Below are positions 1-10,100 of a stretch of DNA of 64,000 nucleotides, piece after piece. The position numbers were made by a program, and so were the translations under genes. The notes below the pieces were generated by a model. That model ran no database searches, was not told where the DNA came from, and worked only from the letters and a program-made list of their open reading frames with translations. This DNA comes from CAVPLM01 sp964497095. GTDB taxonomy: Bacteria; Actinomycetota; Thermoleophilia; RBG-16-64-13. Where the stretch lies: contig CAZCCL010000001.1 of the NCBI GenBank assembly GCA_964497095.1, positions 1 to 64,000 of the forward strand, read 5' to 3'. Position 1 is the stretch's first letter. Every line of letters begins with the position of its first letter.

Positions 1-444
1 GAGGCGATCCTTCAACTGGAAAGGTCCTCGCGGGTGGCGCGAGTGAGTGACATCGCCTCCCAATTGAACGTGTCTCGGCCCTCGGTGACGGGTGCTCTCA
101 AGGGGCTGGTAGGGAGAGGACTCGTGGATCATGCCCGCTACGGCCACGCCACTCTCACCGAAGAAGGCACCAGGATCGCCATGGAAGTGGAACGGCGCCA
201 CCTGGCCATCCGCGACTTTCTCACCGACGTGCTCGGCATCGAAGAGGAGCAGGCGGAGACCACCGCCTGTCGGCTCGAACACGTGTTGGAACCGGAGGTC
301 CTTGCTCACTTCGTGTCGTATGCCGATGGATTGGCTCGAGACCAGGGACCAGGGAGCCGTTCATCCGGCGCCGATCCCGCCGGCCATCATGCCGCCGCCG
401 ACGGCTTGGGCGAGGATCCCGATCGCAAGGAGCCGGGGGTATGA
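1..444 (+). CDS. DtxR/MntR-family metal-dependent transcriptional regulator (5' end cut by window)
   Basis: The reading frame is open from base 1, so the N-terminus lies outside the window. The visible part starts in helix 1 of a winged helix (EAILQLE), continues through the recognition segment RPSVTGALKGL, and then shows the wing HARYGHATLTEEG and the dimerisation/metal-binding domain with H-x6-FL and CRLEHVLEPEVL. These are hallmarks of DtxR/IdeR/MntR proteins, which bind Fe(II) or Mn(II) and repress metal uptake genes. The last 40 residues are low complexity. There is no SH3-like domain, so it is the short type. The stop overlaps feoA (ATGA at 441), so it is co-transcribed with feoAB and probably controls iron uptake; that role is inferred from context. 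Confidence 0.85.
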   Translation, partial: EAILQLERSSRVARVSDIASQLNVSRPSVTGALKGLVGRGLVDHARYGHATLTEEGTRIAMEVERRHLAIRDFLTDVLGIEEEQAETTACRLEHVLEPEVLAHFVSYADGLARDQGPGSRSSGADPAGHHAAADGLGEDPDRKEPGV

Positions 445-704
445 GTTCCTTGGCCCAGCTTCCCTGCGGCGCGCGGGCCGTGGTCGCAGCGCTACCTCAC
501 TCCCACGGGCTGGCGAAGCGCCTGATCGCCCTGGGACTCATCCCCGGAGCGGAGGTGCACGTCCTGCAGAACCGGGGGCGGGGGGCGATCATCGTCGAGG
601 TGCACGGGGCCAGATTGGCCTTGGGCCGCGGCCAGGCGGAGCGCGTCGCGGTAGACCCCGCCGCCGGCCCCGTCCCCGCGGGAGCCTGCCCGCCTGAGGA
701 ATAG
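441..704 (+). CDS. feoA: FeoA, SH3-like accessory protein of ferrous iron uptake
   Basis: An 87-residue protein with the FeoA core: LAKRLIALGLIPGAEVHVL, then a strand ending in a VHGARLALGRGQAERVAV-like segment. FeoA is a small cytoplasmic SH3-like protein that works with the FeoB permease. The last 15 residues (PAAGPVPAG...) are a proline-rich tail longer than usual. The start ATG overlaps the stop of the DtxR-type regulator (ATGA), and feoB follows 5 nt after the stop, so the three genes form one transcription unit. Confidence 0.9.
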   Translation: MSSLAQLPCGARAVVAALPHSHGLAKRLIALGLIPGAEVHVLQNRGRGAIIVEVHGARLALGRGQAERVAVDPAAGPVPAGACPPEE

Positions 705-709
705 CGGAC

Positions 710-2719
710 TTGGCGGTCCAGCGCCCCGCCGGTCTCACCCTGGCCCTGGCGGGCCAGCCCAATGTGGGGAAGAGCACCGTCTTCAATGTCCTCACCGGGC
801 TCAACCAGCATGTGGGCAACTGGCCGGGAAAGACGGTCGAGCAAAAGATCGGCCACTTCACCCACGGAGGCCGGCGGGTCGAGATCGTCGACCTCCCCGG
901 GACGTACAGCCTCACTTCGGGGTCTGAAGAGGAACGGGTAGCCCGAGACTATCTGATCAAAGGATCGCCGGACGCGGTGATCGCCATCATCAATGCGGCT
1001 TCGCTGGAGCGCAATCTCTACCTGGTGGCCGAGCTGCTGAAACTTCCCGTCCCGGTGGTCGTGGGTCTCAATATGGTGGATGTGGCCCAGTCCCACGGGG
1101 TGCACGTGGAGGCGCGGGTGCTGGAGGCGGCTCTGGGGCTGCCGGTGATAGAGCTGGTGGCCAGCAAGCGGAAAGGCATCCGCGACCTGGTCGACGCCGC
1201 CGCAGCCTTGGCCGCCGACCCGGGATCCTTCGAACCCAACCGGCCGACCATCCGGGCCAAACACCAGCCCGTGCTCGAGGAGATCGAGGGGTTGCTCGCC
1301 GGCCGCTCTTTGAACGGCTATCCGGTCCCGTGGGTGGCCCTCAAGCTCCTGGAGGGTGACGAAGACGTGGCTCGGCTGGTGCAGACCTACGCCCCCGATG
1401 TCTGGGAGCCCATCTACGAGATCCTCGGACAGCACGAGGACGCCTATCTCGATATCGCCGGCGGTCGCTACGACTGGGTGGCGCGCATGGTGCGGGCGGC
1501 GGTCGTCCACCCAAGGCGGGGGATCACGGTGGTCACCGACCGCGTCGATCGGGTGGTGACCCACCCCTTCTGGGGCCTTCTGTCGCTGCTGGTCGTGCTG
1601 GCGGCGCTGTTCTGGGTTACCTACTCGGTGGCAGGCCCGGCGGCAGGCGCTCTGAACGGGGCGATCACCGGGTGGTTCTCCGAAGTGCTCAGAAACCTTC
1701 TCGAGTTCGCGCCGGAGTGGCTGAGCGGCTTGATCGTCGATGGGGTGGTGGCCGGCGCTGGGACGGTGCTCTCTTTCGTGCCCATACTGGTGATCTTCTT
1801 TGCCGCGCTGGGTTTCCTCGAGGACACCGGCTACATGGCTCGGGCGGCCTACGTCATGGACCGCTACATGCACTGGATGGGCCTGCACGGGAAGTCCTGC
1901 ATGCCGTTGCTGCTGGGATTCGGCTGCAACGTACCCGCCATCCTGGGCACGCGCATCATCGAGGAGCGGCGGGCCCGCCTGCTCACCATGATGCTCACTC
2001 CCTTCGTGCCCTGCACGGGTCGGCTGGCCGTCTTGGCCTTCCTTGCCCCGGCCTTCTTCGGTAGCGCGGCTCCGTGGGCCCTGCTCCTGCTGGTGGGGGG
2101 CAATCTGGTGGTGCTCGGCGCGGTCGGGGTGAGCGTCAACAAGCTGGTGTTCAAGGGGGAGCGGAGCACCTTCATCATGGAGATGCCGCTCTATCACACC
2201 CCCAATGCCCGTACGATCGGTCTGTACGTGTGGCGTAACACGCTGGCCTTCGTCAAGAAGGCGGGCACCTTGATAGTCATCGTCTCCGCGATCGTGTGGG
2301 CGCTCTCCAACTTCCCGGGGTCGGACCCGGCCGATAGTGTGCTGGGAGTCATCGGGACGGCGCTGCAACCGGTCTTAGTCCCCATGGGCCTGGGAGATTG
2401 GCGGCTGATCGTGGCCTTGCTCTCCAGCTTCGTCGCCAAGGAGAACAGCGTGGCGACGTTGGGAGTGCTGTTCGGTGGAGCGGGGACGGCGGGGGCGGCC
2501 AACGCTACTTTGGCCGCCCAGGTGGCGGCCGTGTTGACTCCGGCCGCCGCCGCCGCCTTCCTAGTGGTGCAGATGACCTTCGTTCCCTGTGTGGCCACGG
2601 TGGCGGCCATTCGCCAGGAGTCCAAGTCCTGGCGTTGGACGGGGGCCAACGTGGGTCTCATGCTCGTGGTCGCGTACGTGCTGGGGGTCCTGGTGTACCA
2701 GGTGGGATCACTGCTGTAG
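710..2719 (+). CDS. feoB: FeoB ferrous iron transporter, GTPase-coupled permease
   Basis: 669 residues. The N-terminal G domain shows G1 GQPNVGKST (residues 15-23), G3 DLPGTYS (61-67) and G4 NMVD (121-124). A helical linker follows to about 265, then a polytopic membrane domain with gate motifs (GFLEDTGYMAR, GFGCNVPAILGTR, TPFVPCTGRL) and a second half (SFVAKENSVATLG, MTFVPCVAT). This architecture is diagnostic for FeoB, which imports Fe(II) under anoxic or reducing conditions. The start is TTG 710, with a GAGGA Shine-Dalgarno 9 nt upstream; no ATG gives the G1 motif its normal N-terminal position. It is the last gene of the regulator-feoA-feoB unit. Confidence 0.95.
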   Translation: MAVQRPAGLTLALAGQPNVGKSTVFNVLTGLNQHVGNWPGKTVEQKIGHFTHGGRRVEIVDLPGTYSLTSGSEEERVARDYLIKGSPDAVIAIINAASLERNLYLVAELLKLPVPVVVGLNMVDVAQSHGVHVEARVLEAALGLPVIELVASKRKGIRDLVDAAAALAADPGSFEPNRPTIRAKHQPVLEEIEGLLAGRSLNGYPVPWVALKLLEGDEDVARLVQTYAPDVWEPIYEILGQHEDAYLDIAGGRYDWVARMVRAAVVHPRRGITVVTDRVDRVVTHPFWGLLSLLVVLAALFWVTYSVAGPAAGALNGAITGWFSEVLRNLLEFAPEWLSGLIVDGVVAGAGTVLSFVPILVIFFAALGFLEDTGYMARAAYVMDRYMHWMGLHGKSCMPLLLGFGCNVPAILGTRIIEERRARLLTMMLTPFVPCTGRLAVLAFLAPAFFGSAAPWALLLLVGGNLVVLGAVGVSVNKLVFKGERSTFIMEMPLYHTPNARTIGLYVWRNTLAFVKKAGTLIVIVSAIVWALSNFPGSDPADSVLGVIGTALQPVLVPMGLGDWRLIVALLSSFVAKENSVATLGVLFGGAGTAGAANATLAAQVAAVLTPAAAAAFLVVQMTFVPCVATVAAIRQESKSWRWTGANVGLMLVVAYVLGVLVYQVGSLL

Positions 2720-2796
2720 GTCAGGAGACGGCCCGGCTGTGGACGGTTCCACGGGTGGCGGCGCGGCGGTCCCGGCCGGGAGTGGACCAGATTTTG

Positions 2797-2802
2797 TATA
2801 CT
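2797..2802 (+). promoter_or_regulatory. candidate -10 element upstream of ilvE
   Basis: TATACT preceded by TTG lies 45 nt upstream of the ilvE start, inside an otherwise GC-rich 127-bp gap after feoB. No convincing -35 hexamer sits 16-18 nt upstream. It suggests that ilvE-cimA has its own promoter. Confidence 0.4.
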
Positions 2803-2846
2803 CTGGTTCTCTATGGAGCGGCCCGGACGGGCTCAGGGAGGCTCAC

Positions 2847-3728
2847 ATGCAGATCTATATCGACGGCGAGTTCTACAGCAAGGAAGACGCCAAGATCAGC
2901 GTCTTCGACCACGGTCTTCTCTACGGGGACGGGGTGTTCGAAGGGATCCGGGTCTATGAGGGCCGGGTATTCGAACTCGATCCCCATATCGACCGGCTGT
3001 ACGCCTCGGCCCAGGCGCTCGCTCTCGAGATCCCCCTGCCCCGGGCGGACTTAGTGGAAGCCCTGATGGAGACCATCCGCCGCAACGAGATCCACAACGG
3101 GTACGTACGCCTGGTGGTCACCAGGGGCATCGGCGATCTGGGACTGAACCCGGTGAAGTGCCCCAAGGCCACGGTGTTCTGCATCGCCGACGGCATCACG
3201 CTCTACCCGGCGGACGTCTATGAGAAGGGCTTCAAAGTGGCTACGCTGGCCACGCGCCGGAACGATCCCCAGACCGTCAATCCCGCCGTCAAGAGCCTCA
3301 ACTACCTGAACAACGTCTACGGCTCCCTGGAACTGCGGGGCAGGCCGGTCAACGAAGGCCTCTTCTTGACCACTTCGGGCTACGTGTGCGAGTTGACCGC
3401 CGACAATTTCTTCCTGATCAGGGGACGGAGGCTGATGACCCCGCACCCCGTTCTCGGTGCTCTTCGCGGGATCACCCGGGCGGTGGTCCTCAGACTGGCC
3501 GCGGACATAGGGTTGGAAACGGAAGAGGGCTTCTACACCCTGTACGACGTGTACAACGCCGACGAGGCCTTCCTCACCGGGACGGCCGCGGAAGTGGGGC
3601 CGGTGGTGGAGGTCGACAAGCGACCCATAGGTGCGGGCGTTCCCGGGCCCATCACCCGCGAAATCATTTCCCGGTTCCGCGAGTACGCGCTCAGCACCGG
3701 CACTCCGGTTAATGCGGTCAACGGCTAG
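2847..3728 (+). CDS. ilvE: Branched-chain amino acid aminotransferase (class IV, PLP)
   Basis: 293 residues, a class IV PLP aminotransferase. Visible motifs are the N-terminal VFDHGLLYGDGVFEGIR, the PLP lysine in AVKSLNYLNN (Lys149), ELTADNFF, and the phosphate-binding TGTAAEV near the C-terminus. The family moves the amino group between glutamate and branched-chain 2-oxoacids. ATG 2847 has GGGAG 9 nt upstream and starts exactly at the conserved MQIYIDGEF; the frame is open further upstream but that part has no family match. cimA follows 12 nt downstream, supporting a role in isoleucine/valine/leucine metabolism. Confidence 0.88.
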   Translation: MQIYIDGEFYSKEDAKISVFDHGLLYGDGVFEGIRVYEGRVFELDPHIDRLYASAQALALEIPLPRADLVEALMETIRRNEIHNGYVRLVVTRGIGDLGLNPVKCPKATVFCIADGITLYPADVYEKGFKVATLATRRNDPQTVNPAVKSLNYLNNVYGSLELRGRPVNEGLFLTTSGYVCELTADNFFLIRGRRLMTPHPVLGALRGITRAVVLRLAADIGLETEEGFYTLYDVYNADEAFLTGTAAEVGPVVEVDKRPIGAGVPGPITREIISRFREYALSTGTPVNAVNG

Positions 3729-3740
3729 ACGGCAGCAGTG

Positions 3741-5363
3741 ATGGTCGCCCGCCCCCTTATGCTGTACGACACCACGCTGCGCGATGGGATGCAGCGTGAG
3801 GGGCTGAGCATCTCGGTCGACGAGAAGGTCCGTATCGCCGCTCGGATCGCCGATGTGGGCGTCCACGTGATCGAAGGCGGCTTCCCTGGCTCCAACCCCA
3901 AGGACCAGGAGTTCTTCCACACATTGGAGAACGTGCCGCTGGCCGGGGCGGTGGTGGCGGCCTTCGGGATGACCAGGGGCAGGGGAGTGACCGCCGAGAA
4001 TGACTTCCAGCTACGGGCATTGGCCGAGTGCTGGGCTCCGGTCGCGGCCGTCGTGGGTAAGACCTGGGACCTCCACCTGGAGAAGGTCCTCCGCGTGGAC
4101 CGCGAGGAGAACCTGCGCATGATCGCCGAGTCGGTGGCCTTCCTGCGGGGCGAGGGGAAGCGCGTCTTCTACGACGCCGAGCACTTCTTCGACGCCTTTG
4201 CGGCCCACCCCGACTACGCCTTGGCCTGTCTCCGGGCTGCGGCGGAGGCCGGGGCGGAGGCCGTCTGTCTGTGCGACACCAACGGAGCCGCTCTTCCCAC
4301 CCAAGTGGCCCAGGTGGTGGAGCGGGTGGGGTTGGAGGTGGGCGCCGTCTGCAGGGTGGGCATCCATACCCACAACGACGCGGGCTGCGCGGTGGCCAAC
4401 TCCCTGGTCGCGGTGGAGCGGGGGGCCGACATGGTGCAGGGCACTATCAACGGCTATGGCGAGCGGTGCGGCAACGCCGACCTCTGCGCCGTCATCCCGG
4501 CGCTGAAGCTCAAGATGGGCATCGACTGCGTATCGGACCGGGATCTGGCGCAACTCACCGATGCCGCTCATTTCGTGGCCGAACTCTGCAACGTGTCGCC
4601 CGACCCACATCAGCCCTACGTGGGTCGGAACGCCTTCGCCCACAAAGGGGGCATGCACGTAGCGGCGGTGGAGCGGGATCCCAGTACCTTCGAGCACGTT
4701 GATCCGGCCCTGGTAGGGAACGCTCCCCACGTGTTGGTGTCGGAGCTGTCCGGGCGCGCCACCATCGCCCAGCGGGCCCAAGAGCTGGGCTATCCCTTGG
4801 AGGACGACGAGGAACTGCTGGACCGGGTGCTGAACAGCGTGAAGCGGAAAGAGCATGTGGGCTATCACTACGAGGCCGCCGACGCCTCGTTCGAGTTGCT
4901 CCTGCGAACCGAGATGGGCCTGCAGGTGGAACTGTTCCATCTGGAGACCTTCCGCATCATCGTGGAGAAGCGGGAAGACGGCGAGACGGTGAGCGAAGCC
5001 ACGGTCAAGGTGCACGTGGGTGGGGACCGCTTCATAGAGACCGCCGAGGGCAACGGTCCGGTCAATGCCCTTGACAAGGCCCTGCGCATGGCCATCGAGC
5101 GCAGGTTCCCCGAGGTGCACGATATCCGCCTCGTGAACTATAAGGTGCGTATCCTGGACGAGGACAAGGGCACGGCCGCGAAGACCCGGGTGCTGATCGA
5201 CAGCTCCGATGGTCGTGACAGCTGGGGCAGCGTGGGGGTGAACGTCAACGTGGTCGAAGCCTCGTGGCAGGCTTTGGTGGACTCCATCACCTACGGTCTA
5301 CTGCGTGTCGCCGGCCCAGGACCCGTTCCGGAAGCGGAGAGTGAGAACGAGGAGAGCGCATGA
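3741..5363 (+). CDS. cimA: (R)-citramalate synthase, CimA type
   Basis: 540 residues. The HMGL-like TIM barrel has YDTTLRDGMQREG (residues 9-21) as substrate/metal motif and HTHNDAGCAVANS as metal-binding motif, followed by GYGERCGNADL and a C-terminal LeuA-type allosteric domain (about 400-525). This length and the GMQREG signature fit citramalate synthase better than 2-isopropylmalate synthase. It condenses pyruvate and acetyl-CoA to citramalate, the threonine-independent entry to isoleucine. An in-frame GTG lies 3 nt upstream (3738). Its position directly after ilvE fits; the stop overlaps the next gene (ATGA). Confidence 0.88.
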   Translation: MVARPLMLYDTTLRDGMQREGLSISVDEKVRIAARIADVGVHVIEGGFPGSNPKDQEFFHTLENVPLAGAVVAAFGMTRGRGVTAENDFQLRALAECWAPVAAVVGKTWDLHLEKVLRVDREENLRMIAESVAFLRGEGKRVFYDAEHFFDAFAAHPDYALACLRAAAEAGAEAVCLCDTNGAALPTQVAQVVERVGLEVGAVCRVGIHTHNDAGCAVANSLVAVERGADMVQGTINGYGERCGNADLCAVIPALKLKMGIDCVSDRDLAQLTDAAHFVAELCNVSPDPHQPYVGRNAFAHKGGMHVAAVERDPSTFEHVDPALVGNAPHVLVSELSGRATIAQRAQELGYPLEDDEELLDRVLNSVKRKEHVGYHYEAADASFELLLRTEMGLQVELFHLETFRIIVEKREDGETVSEATVKVHVGGDRFIETAEGNGPVNALDKALRMAIERRFPEVHDIRLVNYKVRILDEDKGTAAKTRVLIDSSDGRDSWGSVGVNVNVVEASWQALVDSITYGLLRVAGPGPVPEAESENEESA

Positions 5364-6160
5364 AGCTGGCCCGCGTGGAGTATGGAGGTGAGGTCTACGA
5401 GACCGCCGTCACCTGCGACGGATACATGGTCGAGGCGACGAGCGCCGGTCCCGGGGGCGCAGTCCCCGCCGGCACGGTGATCTCCGAGGCCGAGGCCCGT
5501 CTGTTGCCGCCGGCGGTCCCGGGAAAGATCCTGGGGGTGGGCTGGAACTTCCGCGAGCACATCAAGGAGATGATCACCCGGCTCAGGGGGACGCCGACCC
5601 CCGAGCGCAAGGACGACCACGTGCCCCGTCCGCTGCTGTTCCTCAAGCCGCCCTCCAGCCTCATCGGGCACGGGGAGGCCATCATCTACCCCAAGGACGC
5701 TACGCGCGTGGAATACGAAGGTGAGCTGGCGGTGGTGATCGCCCGGGAGACGCGGAGGGTGACGCCCGAAGAGGCGCGACTGTGCGTGCTCGGCTGGACC
5801 TGCGCGAACGACGTGACGGAGCGCGATCTACAGCAGGAGGACAAGCAGTGGTGGCGGGCCAAGGGCTTCGACACCTTCGCCGTGGCCGGGCCCTATCTGG
5901 AGACCGAGGCTCCCCGACCCGAAGCCTGGCTGCGCACCCGGGTGAACGGGGAGCTCCGCCAGGAAGCTCAGATGCTGGACATGATCCGCGACCCTTTCGA
6001 GATCATCTCCCTCGTCAGTCAGGCCATGACCCTCGAGCGGGGCGACATGATCATGCTGGGGACCCCTTCGGGTGTGGGCGAACTGCACCCCGGGGACGAG
6101 GTGGAGGTCGAGATCGACGGGGTGGGCTACCTGCGCAATCCGGTCGAGTCGGAGCGGTAG
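5360..6160 (+). CDS. Fumarylacetoacetate hydrolase (FAH)-family hydrolase
   Basis: 266 residues with the FAH fold. Metal ligands are in VEYEGELAVV, and ANDVTERDLQ, KGFDTFAVAGPYL and GTPSGVG are the family landmarks. Members are Mg2+/Mn2+-dependent acylpyruvate or fumarylpyruvate hydrolases, or oxaloacetate decarboxylases; the substrate cannot be read from the sequence. A 60-residue N-terminal domain precedes the catalytic core, as is usual. ATG 5360 overlaps the cimA stop (ATGA), so it is translationally coupled to amino-acid biosynthesis genes. A housekeeping 2-oxoacid role (oxaloacetate or acylpyruvate clean-up) is the cautious guess. Confidence 0.85.
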   Translation: MKLARVEYGGEVYETAVTCDGYMVEATSAGPGGAVPAGTVISEAEARLLPPAVPGKILGVGWNFREHIKEMITRLRGTPTPERKDDHVPRPLLFLKPPSSLIGHGEAIIYPKDATRVEYEGELAVVIARETRRVTPEEARLCVLGWTCANDVTERDLQQEDKQWWRAKGFDTFAVAGPYLETEAPRPEAWLRTRVNGELRQEAQMLDMIRDPFEIISLVSQAMTLERGDMIMLGTPSGVGELHPGDEVEVEIDGVGYLRNPVESER

Positions 6161-6918
6161 TGAGCGGCCCGCCTTCCCGGGACGAGGCGTCGGACTTCTC
6201 TCGGGCGGGGCTCTCACCGGCTGGGAAGGAAGTCCTGGACCGTGTGGCCGGCGGGGCCTCGGCGGCTGAGGTGGCCGAGGCGCTGGCCCTCAGGCCTCAT
6301 CGCGAGGGCGGGTTCTTCCGGGAGACCTACCGATCGCCGCTCACGCTCCCTACCAGTCTCGGCGAGCGCTGCCTCGCGACCTCGATCCTATACCTCCTGA
6401 CCTGCGAGAGTCCCAGTCGTTTCCATCGGCTGCGTTCGGACGAGATCTGGTTCTACCACGCGGGCTGCCCTGTGGAACTGGCTTTGCTGCCGGTGGACCG
6501 CGGCCGGCAGCCGGAGGTGGTGCCGCGCCCAACGGGGCTGCAGTCAGCGTTGCGCCCAATGGGGCCGCAGGGAGCGTCGCGCCCAACGTGGCCGCCACGG
6601 CCGCCCGGTGGGCAAGAAGGCCGGCTGCGACTCCATCTCCTGGGCCCGGAGCGGCCCCAGGTGTTTGTTCCCGGCGGCTGGTGGTTGGGTGCGCGGGTGG
6701 CGCCCGGAGGACCGAGCGGTGAGGGAGCGGGTGGGCTGGGCGACGGAATCGGCGACGGGGCGGGCGAAGACGAGAGGGCCGGAGCGGGACGGGACTGGAC
6801 CCTGGTCGGCTGCGTGGTCACACCCGGTTTCGAGTACGAGGACTTCGAACCGGCGGAGCCCGCGTCCCTACTGCGGGAGTTCCCGGAAGCGGCGGACATC
6901 ATCAGGGCTCTGACCTGA
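6160..6918 (+). CDS. DUF985 cupin-family protein with internal 9-residue repeats
   Basis: 252 residues starting at GTG 6160, which overlaps the FAH stop codon by one base. Cupin landmarks of the DUF985 group are present: PHREGGFFRETYRS, SILYLLTCESPSRFHRLRSDEIWFYHAG, VFVPGGWWLGAR and LVGCVVTPGFEYEDFE. The family is usually 130-170 residues. Here about 27 residues of three tandem 9-mers starting RPTG/RPMG/RPTW are inserted after the strand carrying VELALLPV, and a Gly/Asp/Glu-rich stretch follows VFVPGGWW. Function is unknown; relatives are sugar- or nucleotide-binding cupins. The insertions fall in loops between strands, so the fold could be intact. Confidence 0.75.
   Translation: MSGPPSRDEASDFSRAGLSPAGKEVLDRVAGGASAAEVAEALALRPHREGGFFRETYRSPLTLPTSLGERCLATSILYLLTCESPSRFHRLRSDEIWFYHAGCPVELALLPVDRGRQPEVVPRPTGLQSALRPMGPQGASRPTWPPRPPGGQEGRLRLHLLGPERPQVFVPGGWWLGARVAPGGPSGEGAGGLGDGIGDGAGEDERAGAGRDWTLVGCVVTPGFEYEDFEPAEPASLLREFPEAADIIRALT
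6525..6605 (+). repeat. three tandem 27-bp repeats inside the DUF985 cupin gene
   Basis: Units 6525-6551, 6552-6578 and 6579-6605 each begin GCGCCCAA and are exactly 27 bp (nine codons), so copy-number change keeps the frame. Unit 1 and unit 2 differ at a handful of positions; unit 3 is more diverged. They encode degenerate nonapeptides beginning with RP. Confidence 0.85.
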
Positions 6919-7024
6919 GACCGGCGTCGGGCCCGGGGCCGTGGAGCCCGGTCGAGGGGCCGTCTCACGGGCGACGGAAACCCGCTCTCAGCGGATTTTG
7001 TTCACCACCAGCCGCCGTCTCGGC

Positions 7025-7053
7025 TTGAGGGGGCCGGAACCTTCCGGTAGAAT
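7025..7053 (+). promoter_or_regulatory. sigma-A-type promoter of dnaE
   Basis: TTGAGG (7025-7030), a 17-nt spacer and TAGAAT (7048-7053). The expected start site near 7060 gives a leader of about 46 nt carrying the AGGAG Shine-Dalgarno at 7091-7095 before the TTG start. It is the clearest -35/-10 pair in the window. Confidence 0.65.
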
Positions 7054-7105
7054 CGAGCGATAGAGGGGCGTCCGCCCTGGGGTGTTTCCAAGGAGATAGG
7101 TCGTT

Positions 7106-10100
7106 TTGTCGTCCGTTTTGCCGCCCGTCGCAGGCGAGACCATCGGGGGTAGTCCTATTCCCACTGCTGAAGAGACTGCGGGTGGAGCCGCCGCGGCGCC
7201 GGTCGATGCGGCTGCGGGCGGATCGGCTGCAGGGACGAGCCCCGGGCCGGCGGGCGAGACGGACCCCGCCCGCCCGGCCGCCGGCTTCTGCCACCTGCAC
7301 GTGCACACTCACTACTCCGCTCTGGACGGGGCCTGCAAGGTGGAGGACCTGGTGGCTCGGGCTGCTGAGCTCGGCATGCCCGCGCTGGCCATCACCGATC
7401 ACGGGGTGCTTTCGGGTGCCATCAAGTTCTACGAAGAGTGTCTCAAGGCCGGCGTCAAGCCCATCATCGGACTCGAGACCTATGTGGTGGACGACCGCTT
7501 GCGCAAGGAGGGGATGAACGAGGAGCGCTGGCACCTCACCCTTCTCGCCCGGGACGACACGGGCTATCGCAACCTGCTCAAGCTGGGCAGCCTCGCCTTC
7601 CTCGAGGGCTACTACTACAAGCCGCGCCTCGACTACCAGGTCCTCAGGGAGCACGCAGAGGGCCTCATCTGCCTGACGGGATGTGCAAGCGGGCGGCTGT
7701 CGCGCGCCCTCCAGAACGGGCAGACAGCCGCCGCCGAGGCCGAAGTGCAGCGACTGGTCGGCATCTTCGGCGAGGGGAACGTGTATCTGGAGATGCAGGA
7801 GACCGGTATCCGCGAGTTGGCGGAAGTGAACCCGCGGATGGGGGAACTGGCCGAGCGCACGGGCCTGAAGTTGGTGGCCACCAACGACGTGCACTACCTC
7901 CGCGAGGGCGACGCCGACGCGCATGACGTGCTGCTCTGCATCCAGACGGGATCCCGGCTGTCGGAGGAGAACCGCCTGCGGTTCAACTCGCAGGAGTTCT
8001 ACTTCAAGAGCCCAGAAGAGATGAGGGCCGTGTTCTCCGATCACCCGGAGGCCGTCTCGAACACCCTGGAGGTGGCGGACCGCTGCAACGTGCATATCGC
8101 GCTCGACGAGATGCTCATCCCCCGGTTCCCGGTACCGGAAGGGTACGACGAGTCTTCGTATCTGCGGGAGCAATGCGAAAGAGGACTGGTCCGCCGCTAC
8201 GGGGATGCGGTGACATCCGAGATAAGGGAACGGCTCGAAAGCGAACTGGAAGTGGTGGAGAAGATGGGCTTCCCGCCCTACTTCCTCATCGTGTGGGATT
8301 TCGTCACGTTCGCAAAGGAGGCCGGTATCCCCGTGGGACCCGGCCGCGGCTCGGCGGCGGGCTCTCTGGTGTCGTACCTGCTGGGTATCACCGACCTCGA
8401 TCCCATCGCCTACGACCTGCTCTTCGAGCGATTCCTCAACCCCGACCGTATCAGCATGCCCGATATCGACATCGACTTCTCCGTGAACGGACGCGAGAGG
8501 GTGATCGAGTATGTGGCCGACAAATACGGACGCGACCGGGTGGCTCAGATCGCCACTTTCGGCACCATCAAGGCCCGGCAGGCCATTCGGGACGCTGCCC
8601 GGGTGATGGATGTGCCCTACGGGCAGGCCGACCGTATCGCCAAGCTGGTGCCCGAAGTGCTCAACATCACTTTGGATCAGTGCCTGCGAGACCCGAAGTG
8701 CGAGCTGCGCGCCGCCTACGACGGCGACGAGTTGGTCCGCGAGGTGGTGGACATGGCCCGGCCTCTGGAAGGGCTCATCCGCCAAGATTCCATCCATGCC
8801 GCCGGGGTGGTCATCTCCATGGGGCCCCTCACCGATCATCTTCCCCTCATGCAGAAGGGGGACGCCGAGGTGGTCACCCAGGTCTCCATGGGGGACGTGG
8901 AGAGGCTGGGCCTGCTCAAGATGGACTTCCTAGGACTGCGAAACTTGGACGTCATCGACAGCGCCGTCGGCATCATCCGAGACGGGGGTCACCCGGAATT
9001 CGACATCGAATCGATCCCCCTGGACGACGCCCGGACGTACCAGATGTTGGCCAAGGGGGACTCGGAAGGGGTGTTCCAGTTCGAATCCAGCGGGATGCGG
9101 GAAGCCTTGCGCGAGATCCAGCCTACGCGGCTGGACGATCTGATTGCGCTCGTCGCCCTGTATCGGCCTGGGCCGATGGAGTTCATCCACGACTACGCGC
9201 GCAACAAGCGCGATCCCGAGAGCATCAGGTACGAGGACGAGCGGTTGCAGTCCATCCTCAGCCCCACCTACGGAGTGGCCATCTATCAGGAACAGCTGAT
9301 GGAGATCTCCAAGCGGATCGGTGGGTTCAGCCCCGCGGAAGCCGACGACCTGCGCAAAGCCATCGGCAAGAAGATCCGGGCAAAGATGGACCGGCTCGAG
9401 CCCAAATTCCGCGCCGGAGCGGCCGCTTCAGGAACGTCACCGCGGGTGATCGATCACCTGTGGTCGCTGATGGAGAAGGCGGGGGATTACTCGTTCAACA
9501 AGTCACACGCCGCCTGCTACGCCCTCATCTCCTATCGCACCGCCTACCTCAAAGCCAAGTTCCCCGTGCAGTACATGGCCGCGCTCATCTCCAGCGTCAT
9601 GGACACCAAGGACAAGGTCCCCTTCTACGTGACGGTGGCCAACGAGATGGGCATCGAGGTGTTGCCTCCGGACATCAACGAGTCGGTCCTCGACTTCCGC
9701 GGCGTGGAGGGGCGCATCCGCTTCGGTCTGAACGCGGTCAAGAACGTGGGGGAGACGGCCATCCGCGTCATCCTGGACGCCCGGCGAAGCGGCGGACCAT
9801 TCCTGGATCTGTTCGACTTCTGCGAACGCGTCGACCTGGGCGTGGTGAACGGGCGGGCTATCGAGAGCCTTATCAAGTCGGGGGCCATGGATTCCGTCGG
9901 CCCTTCGCGGCGGGGGATGCTCCTCGTCATGCAGCAGGCGATGGCCCACGGCAAGAAGGTCAGGGCCGACGCCGATAGAGGCCAGGGATCCATCTTCGAT
10001 CTCATGCCGGAGCCGGAAGCGCCGGCGGCCGATAGCCGGGGTGCCGCCGCCGAGTCCGACTCTCCGGCAGGCGCCCGCGTCGGGACGAACGGCTCGCCGG

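Noticed and set aside
497..2368. 623-codon open frame on the minus strand opposite feoB
   Set aside because: Composition is that of an antisense shadow (Gln/His/Asp/Arg-rich, no motif) and feoB on the plus strand is unambiguous.
6525..6605. CRISPR array
   Set aside because: The repeats are directly adjacent without spacers and lie inside a coding frame.
6965..8839. 624-codon open frame on the minus strand opposite dnaE
   Set aside because: Third-position GC bias produces long antisense frames; the plus-strand PHP and polymerase motifs are certain.
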